A DNA stretch of 64,000 nt. Source: Kutzneria buriramensis (GTDB lineage Bacteria > Actinomycetota > Actinomycetes > Mycobacteriales > Pseudonocardiaceae). The notes beneath the pieces were generated by a model, which saw only the letters and a program-made list of their open reading frames with translations, made no database searches and was not told where the DNA came from. Below are positions 45,001 through 54,406 of this stretch, piece by piece (within the stretch, counting starts at the first letter, position 1; each line of letters begins with the position of its first letter). Position numbers and translations under genes: made by a program. The stretch is from assembly GCF_003387475.1 (NCBI RefSeq), contig NZ_QUNO01000005.1:310001-374000 (forward strand). Reading direction: 5' to 3'.

Positions 45001-46554
45001 ATGGCCAAGAAAGTCGTCATCGTCGGCGGCGGCACCGCGGGGTGGATGACCGCGTCCTATCTCAAGGCGGCGTTCGCCGACCGGGTGGACGTCACGCTGG
45101 TGGAGTCCGGCAAGGTCGGCACGATCGGCGTCGGGGAGGCGACGTTCAGCGACATCCGGCACTTCTTCGAGTTCCTCGACCTGCGCGAGGAGGACTGGAT
45201 GCCGGCGTGCAACGCGACCTACAAACTGGCCGTCCGCTTCGAGAACTGGCGCGAGCCGGGCCACCACTTCTACCACCCGTTCGAGCAGGTCCGGACGGTG
45301 GAGGGCTTCCCGCTCACCGACTGGTGGCTGCAGAACCGGCCGTCGGACCGGTTCGACAAGGACTGCTTCGTGCTGGCCTCGCTGTGCGACGCCGAGCGCA
45401 GCCCGCGGCACCTGGACGGGTCGATGTTCGAGAACGACTACGTCGACGGCTCGGACAACCTGCACCGGATGACGATGTCGGAGCACCAGGGCAAGACCCA
45501 GTTCCCGTACGCCTACCACTTCGAGGCGGCGCTGCTGGCGAAGTTCCTCACCGGCTACGCGGTGGACCGGGGCGCCAAGCACCTGATCGACGACGTGCGC
45601 CACGTGGCGCTCGACGACCGCGGCTGGGTGAGCCACGTGGTCACCGCGGAGCACGGCGAGATCCACGGGGACCTGTTCATCGACTGCACCGGTTTCCGCG
45701 CGGTGCTGCTGAACCAGGCCCTGGGCGAGCCGTTCATCTCCTTCCAGGACACGCTGCCCAACGACAGCGCGGTGGCGCTGCAGGTGCCGCAGGACATGTT
45801 CGAGCGCGGGATCCGCCCGTGCACCACGGCCACCGCGCAGGAAGCCGGCTGGATCTGGACGATCCCGCTGTTCAACCGGATCGGCACCGGCTACGTCTAC
45901 GCGAAGGACTACTGCTCGCCCGAGGAGGCGGAGCGCACGCTGCGCGAGTTCGTCGGCCCGGCCGGCGCGGACGCCGAGGCCAACCACATCCGGATGCGCA
46001 TCGGCCGCAGCCGCAACTCGTGGGTGAACAACTGTGTCGCGATCGGACTGTCGAGCGGGTTCGTGGAGCCGCTGGAGTCGACCGGGATCTTCTTCATCCA
46101 CCACGCCATCGAGCAGCTGGTGAGGCACTTCCCCGACCAGGCGTGGAATCCGGTGCACCGCGACCAGTACAACAGCGCGGTCGCCAACGTGCAGGAGGGC
46201 ATCCGCGAATTCCTGGTGCTGCACTATCTCAGCGCCGCCCGGTCGGACACGCGGTACTGGCGGGACACCAAGACCCGTCGGGTGCCGGATGCGCTGGCCG
46301 AGCGGATCGAGCAGTGGAAGGTGCAGCTGCCCGACTCCGAGTCGATCATGCCGTACTACCACGGACTGCCGCCGATGTCGTACATGTGCATCCTGCTCGG
46401 CGGCGGCGCGATCCCGCTGCGGCCCTCCCCCGCGCTGGGCCTGGTCGACGACAGCCTGGCCCGCGAGGAGTTCCAGCTCATCGCCGACAAGGCCCGCACG
46501 CTGGTGGACAAGCTGCCCAACCAGTACGAGTACTTCGCCTCCCTGCGGCGCTGA
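45001..46554 (+). CDS. Flavin-dependent halogenase
   Basis: This 517-residue enzyme has the three halogenase signatures: VVIVGGGTAGWM (FADH2 binding, residues 5-16), the essential Lys75 in ATYKLAVRFENW, and WIWTIP (residues 284-289), which blocks monooxygenase chemistry. SSGFVEPLESTGIFF carries the conserved Glu. It converts chloride or bromide plus FADH2 and O2 into hypohalous acid and halogenates an aromatic or carrier-bound substrate. GGGGGAG lies 6-7 nt before ATG 45001. FADH2 is presumably supplied by the flavin reductase three genes on. Confidence 0.92.
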   Translation: MAKKVVIVGGGTAGWMTASYLKAAFADRVDVTLVESGKVGTIGVGEATFSDIRHFFEFLDLREEDWMPACNATYKLAVRFENWREPGHHFYHPFEQVRTVEGFPLTDWWLQNRPSDRFDKDCFVLASLCDAERSPRHLDGSMFENDYVDGSDNLHRMTMSEHQGKTQFPYAYHFEAALLAKFLTGYAVDRGAKHLIDDVRHVALDDRGWVSHVVTAEHGEIHGDLFIDCTGFRAVLLNQALGEPFISFQDTLPNDSAVALQVPQDMFERGIRPCTTATAQEAGWIWTIPLFNRIGTGYVYAKDYCSPEEAERTLREFVGPAGADAEANHIRMRIGRSRNSWVNNCVAIGLSSGFVEPLESTGIFFIHHAIEQLVRHFPDQAWNPVHRDQYNSAVANVQEGIREFLVLHYLSAARSDTRYWRDTKTRRVPDALAERIEQWKVQLPDSESIMPYYHGLPPMSYMCILLGGGAIPLRPSPALGLVDDSLAREEFQLIADKARTLVDKLPNQYEYFASLRR

Positions 46555-46557
46555 CCG

Positions 46558-47832
46558 GTGACGGGCATGCAGGTCGCGGCACTGGCGGCCCACGTGGCCG
46601 CCGTGGTCGCGGTGATCTGGCTGGTCGCGATGGGCGGCCGCGCGCTGGCCCGGCTGCTGCGGCAGCCCGAGGTCATCGGCGAGGTGCTGGCCGGCCTGCT
46701 CGTCGGGCCGGTGATGCTCTGGCTGGTCGGCGGGCGCGAGATGGGGCAGCTGCTGCCCGGGCCGGTGCTGGGGGTCGTGCAACAGGTATCGAACGCCGGT
46801 CTGGCCCTGTTTTTGGTCTCGGTCGTGTACCACGTCCCCGGCGAGAAACGCCGGCACCGGATGGGATGGGTGGTGGCCGGCGCGCTGATCCCGGCCCTGC
46901 TGTGCGGGATCGGGTTGGCGGGCTGGCTGCTGCTGGACGGCAATACGGTGGTGGTCGGCGGCGCCCGGCCGGGCGCGCTGGTGGTGTTCCTGGCCGCGGG
47001 TCTGGCCGTCACGGCGGTGCCGGTGCTGGCCCGGATCCTCACGGACAAGGGACTGACCGACACCGTCGAGGGCCGGCTGGCGCTGCGGGCGGCGATCGTG
47101 ATCGACTCGGCCGGCTGGCTGTTGGCGACGGTGGCGATCGGTCTTCAGTCCGGCACCGTCGCCGGGGTGATCCACTCGGTCGTGGTCTTGGTCTGCGGTG
47201 TGCTGGCGGCACTGGTGTTCCGTGTGCTCCTGCGTTCCGCCCCGGCGCGCGCCCTGTCCGCACGGCGGCAAGTCGTCATGGCCGTGCTGCTGGGCGGACT
47301 GGCCCTGGCGTCGTCGGCGGTCATGCAGCAGCTCGGACTCACCGGCATTCTCGGCGCGGCGCTGGTCGGCCTGGCCGTGCCGACCGACGGCGACGGGCCG
47401 TGGCCGGCGGTGGTGGCCAAGGTCGGCTCGGTCGGCCGGCACCTGGTCCCGCTGTTCTTCGTCATCACCGGGGTTTCCGTGCTGACCCGGGGTTTTGTCG
47501 CCCCGGCGTGGCCGGTGCTGGTGGTCGCCGTCCTCCTCGGTGTGCTCGGCAAGATCGGCGGCGGTTACCTCGGCGCCCGCCTCAGCGGCCACACGCCGAT
47601 GCTGGCGCTCCGGATCGGCGCGCTGGTCAACACCCGAGGACTCACCGAGCTGGTGGTGCTCCAGGTCGGGGTGGCCTCGGGAATCCTGAGCCCGCCGCTG
47701 TTCCTGGCCCTGCTGGTGATGGCGCTGGCCACCACCGCCATGACCGGACCGTTGCTGACGCTGCTCGACCGGTGGCAGGCGCGTGCCGTCACCGTGCCGG
47801 CAGCCGTCGAGTTGGGAAACGATGCGCGATGA
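46558..47832 (+). CDS. CPA2-type cation/proton antiporter
   Basis: This 424-residue protein has about 12 membrane spans. It shows LLRQPEVIGEVLAGLLVGPV and LVNTRGLTELVVLQVGVASG, both typical of KefB/NhaS3-type antiporters. It exchanges monovalent cations for protons. It lies 3 nt after the halogenase gene and overlaps the flavin reductase gene (ATGA). Similar antiporters are found in several natural-product clusters and are thought to serve export or pH balance. The GTG at 46558 is used; ATG 46567 is possible. Confidence 0.85.
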   Translation: MTGMQVAALAAHVAAVVAVIWLVAMGGRALARLLRQPEVIGEVLAGLLVGPVMLWLVGGREMGQLLPGPVLGVVQQVSNAGLALFLVSVVYHVPGEKRRHRMGWVVAGALIPALLCGIGLAGWLLLDGNTVVVGGARPGALVVFLAAGLAVTAVPVLARILTDKGLTDTVEGRLALRAAIVIDSAGWLLATVAIGLQSGTVAGVIHSVVVLVCGVLAALVFRVLLRSAPARALSARRQVVMAVLLGGLALASSAVMQQLGLTGILGAALVGLAVPTDGDGPWPAVVAKVGSVGRHLVPLFFVITGVSVLTRGFVAPAWPVLVVAVLLGVLGKIGGGYLGARLSGHTPMLALRIGALVNTRGLTELVVLQVGVASGILSPPLFLALLVMALATTAMTGPLLTLLDRWQARAVTVPAAVELGNDAR

Positions 47833-48341
47833 CGGAATCGCCGACGAGACAGAGCACCGCGACGCCGTCGCGGTTCCGGGCGATGATGAGCCGCTTTCCC
47901 AGCGGGGTGGCTGTCGTCGCGGCTGACGGCCGTGACGACGGACCCTGGGGAATGACCTGCTCATCGGTGTGCAGCGTGAGCCTGGAACCGCTCACTTTGC
48001 TGGTATGCCTGCGGACGGGCAGCCCGACCCTGCGCGCCGTGCTGGACTGCGGCCAGTTCTCGGTGAATCTGCTGCACGAGCGGGCGCGGGACACGGCGGA
48101 GCTGTTCGCCTCGGGCGATCCGAACCGGTTCGACCGCGTCCGCTGGGAACGGCCGCCCGCGGCGGCCGGCCCCCATCTGGTCGCGGACGCGCACACGATC
48201 GCCGACTGCTGGCTGGACGACACCCGGCCGGTCGGCGACCACGTGGTGGTGTTCGGCGTGGTCGGCGCGATCACGGAGCTGCCCGCGCACCGGCCGCTGC
48301 TCTACGGGCTGCGGGAGTACCACTCGTGGCCAAGGCGCTGA
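47829..48341 (+). CDS. NAD(P)H:flavin reductase (halogenase partner)
   Basis: The 170-residue protein is a flavin-reductase-like split-barrel: MSRFPSGVAVVAA, CSSVCSVSLEPLTLLVC and GQFSVNLLHERARDTAELFA. It reduces free FAD with NAD(P)H and supplies FADH2 to the halogenase in the same operon. It overlaps the antiporter stop (ATGA). It is convergent with a SARP gene 20 nt away. Confidence 0.9.
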   Translation: MTESPTRQSTATPSRFRAMMSRFPSGVAVVAADGRDDGPWGMTCSSVCSVSLEPLTLLVCLRTGSPTLRAVLDCGQFSVNLLHERARDTAELFASGDPNRFDRVRWERPPAAAGPHLVADAHTIADCWLDDTRPVGDHVVVFGVVGAITELPAHRPLLYGLREYHSWPRR

Positions 48342-48361
48342 ACCAGGACCGGGGAACCGGG

Positions 48362-49129
48362 TCAGCCGGCCGCGAGGCTGCTGCCTCGGTTCCCCAGCCG
48401 CGGGTCGGAGGTGAGGATCGCCCGGTGCACGCCGCGCAGCAGCGGTCCGGGGTCGATGCCCAGCTCGGCGGCGAGCACCCGTCGGCCCTCGTCGTACACC
48501 GCGAGCGCCTCGGCCTGCCGTTCGCACCGGTAGAGCGCCGTCATCAGCTGGGCGCGCAGCCGTTCCCGCAGCGGATGCCGGTCCACCTGCCGGACCAGCT
48601 CGGGCAGGATCAGCCAGTGCCGGCCGACCGCGGTCTCGGCCTCGAACAGCTGCTCCAGGGCGGCGATCCGGGCCTCCTCCAGCCTCGGCGCCTCGGCGCT
48701 GGCCAGGTGCTCGGTGACGTTGGCCAGCGCCGGCCCGCGCCAGCACGTCAGCGCGCCACGCAACAGCTTCGCCGCCGCCTCGTGGCGGTCGGCGGCCAGC
48801 TCGACCGCACCGCGCGTGGCCAGCTCGGTGAAGTCGGCGAGATCGAAGCCGGACCCGCCGATCTGCAACAGGTAGCCGGGCGAGCGCCGCACGATACGCA
48901 CGCCGGGCCCGAGCGTCTTACGCAGCCGCGAGACGTAGGTGTATATCTGCGCGTTGAGCGTTGCCGGGGTCTTGTGCCCCCACACCAGTTCGCTGATCCG
49001 CTGGTCCGACACGACGCTGTCCCGTTCGAGCAGCAGGACGGCCAGCACCGTGCGTTGCTTGGCCCCGTCCAGTGCGATCTGCTCGCCGTCCGCCTCGGCC
49101 TCGACCGGCCCGAGCACGCGAAATTCCAT
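48362..49129 (-). CDS. SARP-family activator 2
   Basis: This 255-residue protein is a minimal SARP: an OmpR-like winged helix (EFRVLGPVEAEADGEQIAL, then RISELVWGHKTPATLNAQIY) and a bacterial transcriptional activation domain (LARGALTCWRGPAL-like region, LREQLRAQ-like helices, GIDPGPLL). Streptomyces antibiotic regulatory proteins activate cluster promoters by binding direct heptameric repeats. It lies 39 nt downstream of SARP 1 in the same direction. Confidence 0.9.
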   Translation of the reverse strand: MEFRVLGPVEAEADGEQIALDGAKQRTVLAVLLLERDSVVSDQRISELVWGHKTPATLNAQIYTYVSRLRKTLGPGVRIVRRSPGYLLQIGGSGFDLADFTELATRGAVELAADRHEAAAKLLRGALTCWRGPALANVTEHLASAEAPRLEEARIAALEQLFEAETAVGRHWLILPELVRQVDRHPLRERLRAQLMTALYRCERQAEALAVYDEGRRVLAAELGIDPGPLLRGVHRAILTSDPRLGNRGSSLAAG

Positions 49130-49168
49130 GGTCTGTCCCCCTAACCTGGCCGGCCCCCTCTCGCCGTC

Positions 49169-49927
49169 CTAGCCGAGCACCCTGTCCTGCACCAGGATCG
49201 CCTCGTACAGGCGGCACATCCCGCGCCCCGGCTGCAGGCCCAGCTCGCTGGCCAGCCGGCGCCGGGCGCGGTGGAAGACGTCGAGCGCCTCGGTCTGCCG
49301 CCCGTTGCGGTACAGCGCGAGCATCAGCTGCTCGCTGAACCGCTCGCGCTCGGGATGGGCCTCGGCCAACTGCCTGAGCTCGGAGACCAGCCCGCGTTCC
49401 TCGCCAATGGCGAGCTTCGCGGCGATCAGGTCCTCCCGGGCCGACAGCCGCCGCTCGTCCAACCGCGCCGACTGCTCCCGCAGGCCGGGCTGGTCGGGCA
49501 CGTCGACCAGGGCGGGCCCACGCCACAGGTGCAGCGCCCGTTCCAGCAGGTCGACGGCGGCCGCCGGGTCGCGGTCCACCTGGGCGGCGCCCTCGTCGGT
49601 GAGCCGCAGGAAGCGGTGCGCGTCGACGGAGTCCGGCGGCACGTCCAGGAGATAGCCGCTGCTGACGGTGCGCAGCAGTTCGTCGCCCCGGCGGCCGGTC
49701 AGCGACTCGAACAGCTTGCGTAGTCGAACTATGTTGGCCTGCAACGCGTTTCTGGCGTTTCCCGGCGGCCGGCCCGCCCACAGCTGCTCCACGAGCAGAT
49801 CGAACGGGCGCGAGCTGCCCGGGGACAACGCCATCAACGCGACCAGGGTGCGGATTCTGACGGAGGCGACCGCGCACCGGTGCTCCCCTTGCACCAGCGC
49901 GACGGAACCCAACAACTCGATCTCCAT
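49169..49927 (-). CDS. SARP-family activator 1
   Basis: This 252-residue SARP has a winged helix (MEIELLGSVALVQGEHRCAV, then NALQANIVRLRKLFESL) and an activation domain (LERALHLWRGPALVDVPDQP, then LMLALYRNGRQTEALDVF). It is divergent in sequence from SARP 2, so the pair is not a recent duplication. Position downstream of the polyketide operon terminator suggests its own promoter at 49928-50000. It probably activates the polyketide and halogenase operons. Confidence 0.9.
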   Translation of the reverse strand: MEIELLGSVALVQGEHRCAVASVRIRTLVALMALSPGSSRPFDLLVEQLWAGRPPGNARNALQANIVRLRKLFESLTGRRGDELLRTVSSGYLLDVPPDSVDAHRFLRLTDEGAAQVDRDPAAAVDLLERALHLWRGPALVDVPDQPGLREQSARLDERRLSAREDLIAAKLAIGEERGLVSELRQLAEAHPERERFSEQLMLALYRNGRQTEALDVFHRARRRLASELGLQPGRGMCRLYEAILVQDRVLG

Positions 49928-50000
49928 TGGTTCCCCCCAAAGTCGAGTGGTTGAGATCATGCCCCGTTCGGCGGGCGGCCGGAAATACCAGCCGCACGGC

Positions 50001-50029
50001 CCGGGGCATACCACCGGGGTATGCCCCGG
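50001..50029 (-). terminator. Terminator of the polyketide operon
   Basis: CCGGGGCATACC (50001-50012) and GGTATGCCCCGG (50018-50029) form a perfect 12-bp stem with a 5-nt loop, 8 nt beyond the stop of the radical SAM gene. It separates the eleven-gene operon from the SARP genes. Confidence 0.8.
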
Positions 50030-50036
50030 GGCGGGC

Positions 50037-51737
50037 TCACCGCGGCGCCGCGGCGCCGGCCTTGGCCATGATCGCCTCGCGGTCGCGCCAGTGCGCCCAG
50101 AACGCACCGGTGTAGCCGAGCCCGACCAGGCTGGTCAGGAACGGGTTGTCGGCGTAGTTGTTGTCGTGCTCGCTGATGCCCTCGACGGTGGGCAGCATGA
50201 CCCGGTAGCGCTCCGACTCGGGGACGTGCTCCCACAGCAGGCGCAGCGAGTTGTGCCAGCGCCCGGTCGGGCTGCCGACGGTCGCCGGGTCCTCCGGCAG
50301 GTCCGGGGAGAAGTAGCAGACCAGGCGGAACTCGCCGTCCTCGTCGAACATGAACTGCCGCTCGTACTCCACCGGGCCCGAGCACCGACTCAGCGGCTTG
50401 AGCACGATCGGGCCGCGGGCGGTGTTGGACTGAAGGCCGGGCACCGTGCGCACGCCGTCGCACTGCTCGGCCAGGGACATGCCCAGGCCGATGTACGGGA
50501 AGAGCCGCAGCCCCAGGCTGAAGCCGGTGACCGTGGCGTCCAGCTCCATGAACCGGTCCACGCACTCGCGCATGGTGTCCAGGGTCTCCCCCGGCATGCC
50601 GAACAGGGCCTCGACCATGGTGATCATGCCGTGCCGATGGCACAGCTTGACCAACTGCTCGGTGTCGGACAGGTCGTAGTACGTGGTTCCCTTCGCGGTG
50701 ACCTTCCAGCCCGCGAGCATCTCGGCGCGGACGTGGTCGGAGCCGACGTTCACGCCGGCGCAGCCGGCCTCGGCCAGCAGCTCGGCGAACTGCTCGTCGA
50801 AGGGGGCGGGCTGGCAGTAGATCCACAGCCGCACCTGGTGCAGCGGGCTGGTGTGGTCGGCGTGCTTGCGGCGGATCATCTCCCGCAACAGGTTCTTGCT
50901 GTTGGCGATGTTCAGGTTGAACTCGCTGTCCGTGGTGTGCAGGTCGTGGATCCCCTGCGCGGCAAGGGACTCCATCTCGTCGACCACGGCCTGGACCGAC
51001 CGCCGCCCGAAGCGGTTGCCCTTGGCGTCGGGCTCGACGCAGTGCGCGCACCGGTACGCGCAGCCGTTCTTGGTCAGGATGCTGCCCAGCCCGCCGTGCC
51101 GGTAGTACCGCAGGTTGTCGACCCGGTTCGGCACGCCGGACTCGCGCGCGTAGCTGTGCTCCCGATCCACCTGCCAGACCCGGTCCTCGCCGAAACCGTT
51201 GAGCTGCAACGGTGTCGTGCGGTCGGTGACCGTGAACGGCGGGACCCGGACCACCTCGCCGCCGCCGCGGTTGACCAGCAGCCCGGCGACGGTCTCCGGC
51301 GAACGCCCGGACCACAGGGCCTCCGCGAGGTCGCGCAGGATCAGCTCGCCGGGTCCCTTGACGCCGTAGTCGACGCCGAAGTAGTCGACCAGCGCGAACG
51401 GCATGGTGGAGAAGCCGATTCCGCCCACGACGACCGGCGCCGCCGTGCGCCGCCGGATCTCGGTGATGATCTCCTTGTGCTCGTTGACGAACGGGCGCTG
51501 CTCGAAGGCGTAGACCGTGTCGGTGTTGCGCACGGTCACGCCGACCAGCATCGGCCGGCGCCGGTCGAGATAGTCGGCGATCACCGACCGCCAGCGCTCG
51601 CGGTCGAACGTCAGATCCACCACGTCCACCTCGAACCCCGCCTCGGACAGGGTGGTGGTCAGCACGTCCAGCGCGTACGGCGCGATCGGCGGGTGCACCT
51701 TGTTGGGATTGACCAGCAGTACCAAGCCTTTGCTCAT
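50037..51737 (-). CDS. Cobalamin-binding radical SAM enzyme
   Basis: This 566-residue protein has an N-terminal B12-binding Rossmann-type domain (LVLLVNPNKVHPPIAPYALD; VVGGIGFSTMPFALVD) and a radical SAM core with CxxxCxxC at Cys226, Cys230 and Cys233 (NGCAYRCAHCVEP), followed by a GxIxGxPxE-like segment (FGMPGETLDTM). The B12 domain lacks the classical DxHxxG, as is usual for this class. Members methylate unactivated carbons or phosphorus, or build and rearrange rings. It is the last gene of the polyketide operon. Likely roles are C-methylation or ring formation on the acyl chain; which one is unknown. Confidence 0.85.
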   Translation of the reverse strand: MSKGLVLLVNPNKVHPPIAPYALDVLTTTLSEAGFEVDVVDLTFDRERWRSVIADYLDRRRPMLVGVTVRNTDTVYAFEQRPFVNEHKEIITEIRRRTAAPVVVGGIGFSTMPFALVDYFGVDYGVKGPGELILRDLAEALWSGRSPETVAGLLVNRGGGEVVRVPPFTVTDRTTPLQLNGFGEDRVWQVDREHSYARESGVPNRVDNLRYYRHGGLGSILTKNGCAYRCAHCVEPDAKGNRFGRRSVQAVVDEMESLAAQGIHDLHTTDSEFNLNIANSKNLLREMIRRKHADHTSPLHQVRLWIYCQPAPFDEQFAELLAEAGCAGVNVGSDHVRAEMLAGWKVTAKGTTYYDLSDTEQLVKLCHRHGMITMVEALFGMPGETLDTMRECVDRFMELDATVTGFSLGLRLFPYIGLGMSLAEQCDGVRTVPGLQSNTARGPIVLKPLSRCSGPVEYERQFMFDEDGEFRLVCYFSPDLPEDPATVGSPTGRWHNSLRLLWEHVPESERYRVMLPTVEGISEHDNNYADNPFLTSLVGLGYTGAFWAHWRDREAIMAKAGAAAPR

Positions 51738-51773
51738 GGCGTTTCCCCCCACGGGAAATCAGCTGATCGCCGG

Positions 51774-52916
51774 TCACAGACCGCCGGCGATGATGTGTTT
51801 CATGATTTCGCTCGTGCCGCCGAAGATCCGCCGCACGCGGGCGTCGGCCCAGGCGCGGGCGATCGGGTACTCGGTGGTGTAGCCGTAGCCGCCGAAGAGC
51901 TGCATGCACGCGTCGACCACGCGGCACAGCCGCTCGGTGGTCCACAGCTTGACCGTCGCCGCCCCGGCGGTGTCCAGCTCCCCAGCCAGATACCGCTGCA
52001 CGGAACGGTCCAGCAGCGCACGGCTCGCGGCCGCCTCGGCGGCGCACTCGGCCAGCGTGAACCGCGTGTTCTGGAAACGGATCAGCTTCCGGCCGAAGGC
52101 CGTCCGATGCCGCGTGTAGTCGACGGTCTGCGCCAGCGCGGCCTCCATGGCCGCCACCGCGGCGACCGCGATGAACAGCCGCTCGCGGTTCATCATCGGG
52201 GCCAGCTGGGCCATGGCCAGTCCCTCCCGCCCGCCGAGCAGGTTCCCGGCCGGGACCACGGCCCCGTCCAGGAACAGCTCCGCGGTGTCCTGGCCGCGCA
52301 TCCCGACCTTGTCCAGGGCCGGGCCCCGCCGGAAGCCCGGCGTGCGATCGGTCTCCAACACGAGCAGACTGGGCTGCCGGTCCGGCCCGGCCAGCACGAG
52401 CAGCAGCACCAGGCCGGCGTGCAACCCGTTGGTGACAAACGTCTTGCTGCCGGCGAGCCGGTACTGCGCGCCCTCCCGGACCGCCCGGCTGGCGATCCCG
52501 CCCAGGTCGGACCCCGCGCCGGGCTCGGTGATCGCGATGGCGGCCACCAGCTCGCCGGAGGCCAGGCGGGGCAGCCACGCCCGCTTCTGCTCCTCGGTGC
52601 CGGCCGTGACGAGGTACTGGGCGGCGACCAGGTGCGCGCTCAGTCCCCACGCCGTGTCGCCGACCCGGGCCTGTTCCTCGACGAGCACGGCCTCGTGGGC
52701 GAAGGTGCCGCCACCACCGCCGTACCGCTCGGGAATTCCCATGCCCAGCAGGCCGATCTCGCCGGCGGTGGTCCACAGGCCGCGGTCCACCCGGTGCTCG
52801 TCGGCCCACCGCAACTGGTGCGGCGCCAGCTCGCGCTCGCAGAACGACCTCGCCAGCTCGCGCAGGGCGGCCAGATCCTCGTCGTCCCCGGTCCGGGGAA
52901 ACGTGCTCCTGCTCAT
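51774..52916 (-). CDS. Acyl-CoA dehydrogenase-family flavoenzyme
   Basis: This 380-residue protein has the ACAD fold: IAITEPGAGSDLGGI, MNRERLFIAVAAVAAMEAAL, and FGGYGYTTEYPIARAWAD ahead of FGGTSEIMKHIIA. The catalytic-base region is of the C-terminal type, with Glu in TSEIM. It could introduce or remove a double bond on an acyl-ACP or acyl-CoA and so set polyene unsaturation. The ATG at 52916 overlaps the isomerase stop (ATGA). Confidence 0.88.
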   Translation of the reverse strand: MSRSTFPRTGDDEDLAALRELARSFCERELAPHQLRWADEHRVDRGLWTTAGEIGLLGMGIPERYGGGGGTFAHEAVLVEEQARVGDTAWGLSAHLVAAQYLVTAGTEEQKRAWLPRLASGELVAAIAITEPGAGSDLGGIASRAVREGAQYRLAGSKTFVTNGLHAGLVLLLVLAGPDRQPSLLVLETDRTPGFRRGPALDKVGMRGQDTAELFLDGAVVPAGNLLGGREGLAMAQLAPMMNRERLFIAVAAVAAMEAALAQTVDYTRHRTAFGRKLIRFQNTRFTLAECAAEAAASRALLDRSVQRYLAGELDTAGAATVKLWTTERLCRVVDACMQLFGGYGYTTEYPIARAWADARVRRIFGGTSEIMKHIIAGGL

Positions 52917-53617
52917 CCGCAGCCGCCCGCGTGGCCCTGGTCGCCACCGCGGTCGAGCCCGACGGCGGCCACCGGCTCGGGCATGCGGTCGGCCAGCGCC
53001 GTCCGGGACCGCAGATGCTCGGCGAACTCGGTGAGCCGGTCCACTCCCCAGAACCGGCTGTGGCCGTGCACGAAAAACGGCACGCCGAACACCCCGTCCC
53101 GGCAGACGTCCAGCAGCAGGCCCACACCTTGCTCCCGCCGCCGCTCGTCCCGCCAGGCGCCGGCGAGCTCGGTCCCGTCCAGGCCCAGCTCGGAACCGAT
53201 CTCCCCGATCGTCGCCGGGTCGCAGATGTCGCGGCCCTGCTGCCACCGGGCGCGGTAGACGGCCTCGATGTACGCCGGCCCCTGGCCGCGGTCGCGGGCG
53301 ACGAGGTAGGCCAGGTGCGCCACCTCCCACACCGGATCCCGGTCGACGGGCCAGGTCGGCGACAGGCCGGCCGCGCGGGCCAGCCGAGCCACGTCCTGCA
53401 GCACGTACAGGTGCTTGGCCTTGGACATGGCCGAGTACGGGAACTGCCCGCCCCGGGCGGCCAGCGCCCGGGCGCTGCCCTCGTCGGGCTCCCAGAACGG
53501 TTTCCACTGCAGCAGCCGGGCCACATCGGCGTGGTGCTCGAGCAGTTGCCGGTAGGCCAGCCAGGAGTAGGGACTGCGCAACGAGAAATAGAACCGTGGC
53601 GCTGCACGGTCGGCCAT
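52913..53617 (-). CDS. DsbA-fold isomerase (HCCA isomerase-like)
   Basis: The 234-residue protein matches the 2-hydroxychromene-2-carboxylate isomerase branch of the DsbA/kappa-GST fold: FYFSLRSPYSWLAYRQLL with Ser instead of CxxC, and DGVFGVPFFVHGHSRFWGVD at the C-terminus. These enzymes normally use glutathione to isomerise cis/trans double bonds. Actinomycetes use mycothiol instead, so the cofactor is open. In a reducing type II polyketide cluster such an isomerase could set Z-geometry in a polyene or prepare it for ring closure. Confidence 0.85.
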   Translation of the reverse strand: MADRAAPRFYFSLRSPYSWLAYRQLLEHHADVARLLQWKPFWEPDEGSARALAARGGQFPYSAMSKAKHLYVLQDVARLARAAGLSPTWPVDRDPVWEVAHLAYLVARDRGQGPAYIEAVYRARWQQGRDICDPATIGEIGSELGLDGTELAGAWRDERRREQGVGLLLDVCRDGVFGVPFFVHGHSRFWGVDRLTEFAEHLRSRTALADRMPEPVAAVGLDRGGDQGHAGGCG

Positions 53618-53665
53618 CGTGACTCCTCAAGGCCGTAGTCGGGGGTCGAATCGAACCGCCCGCGG

Positions 53666-54406
53666 TCACACGACCAGGCCGCCGTCGACGCCGAAGACCT
53701 GGCCGGTGACGTACGAGGCGCGGTCGGAGACCAGGAAGGACACCAGGTCGGCCACTTCGTCGGGACGGCCGAACCGCCCGAGCGGAATGCGGTCGAGCAG
53801 GCGCGCGGTCACCTTGTCGGGCAGTGCCGAGGTCATGTCGGTCTCGATGAAGCCCGGCGCGACGACGTTGGCCCGCACCCCATGGGCGCCGACCTCCTTG
53901 GCCAGCGCCTTGGTGAAACCGATGATCCCGGCCTTGGACGCGGAGTAGTTGGTCTGGGTCGCGTTGCCGTACACGCCGGCCACCGACGACATCGTCACCA
54001 CGACGCCCGACTTCCGTTTCATCATCGGGAAAACCGCCGCCCGGCAGACGTTGTAGGTGCCGTCGAGATTGACCCCGAGCACCGACCGCCAGTCCGGCTC
54101 GGCCAGCATCACCAGCGGCTTGTCCCGGACGATGCCGGCGCAGGACACGACGGCCCGCACCGGACCGAGTTCGTCCTCCGTGGACCGCACGAACCGGGTC
54201 ACCTCGTCGCCGTGGGACACGTCCACCCGGGCCGCCAACACCGCGCCACCGTGGTCCTTGACCAGGCGGGCGACGTCATCGGCCGCCTGCGCCGAGTGCT
54301 GGTAGCAGAAGGCGACGTCGTAGCCGTCGGCGGCGAGCCTGGTCACCACGTGGCGACCGATGCCGCGCGAGCCGCCGGTGACGAGCGCGACCGGCCGGGC
54401 CGTCAC
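53666..54406 (-). CDS. 3-Ketoacyl-ACP reductase (FabG-like)
   Basis: The 246-residue short-chain dehydrogenase has [16 protein letters not shown] (NADPH motif), [12 protein letters not shown] with the Tyr-x-x-x-Lys pair, and [11 protein letters not shown] with the catalytic Ser. It closely resembles FabG. It reduces each beta-keto group formed by the KS/CLF pair. The GTG start overlaps the stop of the dehydratase gene upstream (GTGA). The isomerase gene follows after 48 nt. Confidence 0.92.
   Translation of the reverse strand: MTARPVALVTGGSRGIGRHVVTRLAADGYDVAFCYQHSAQAADDVARLVKDHGGAVLAARVDVSHGDEVTRFVRSTEDELGPVRAVVSCAGIVRDKPLVMLAEPDWRSVLGVNLDGTYNVCRAAVFPMMKRKSGVVVTMSSVAGVYGNATQTNYSASKAGIIGFTKALAKEVGAHGVRANVVAPGFIETDMTSALPDKVTARLLDRIPLGRFGRPDEVADLVSFLVSDRASYVTGQVFGVDGGLVV

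Noticed and set aside
44914-47964. 1016-codon open frame on the minus strand
   Set aside because: It is antisense to the halogenase, antiporter and flavin reductase genes and consists largely of histidine/arginine/glutamine-rich shadow sequence.
49668-53258. 1196-codon open frame on the plus strand in the polyketide region
   Set aside because: It is antisense to SARP 1, the radical SAM and acyl-CoA dehydrogenase genes, which have clear family motifs; its translation is low-complexity.
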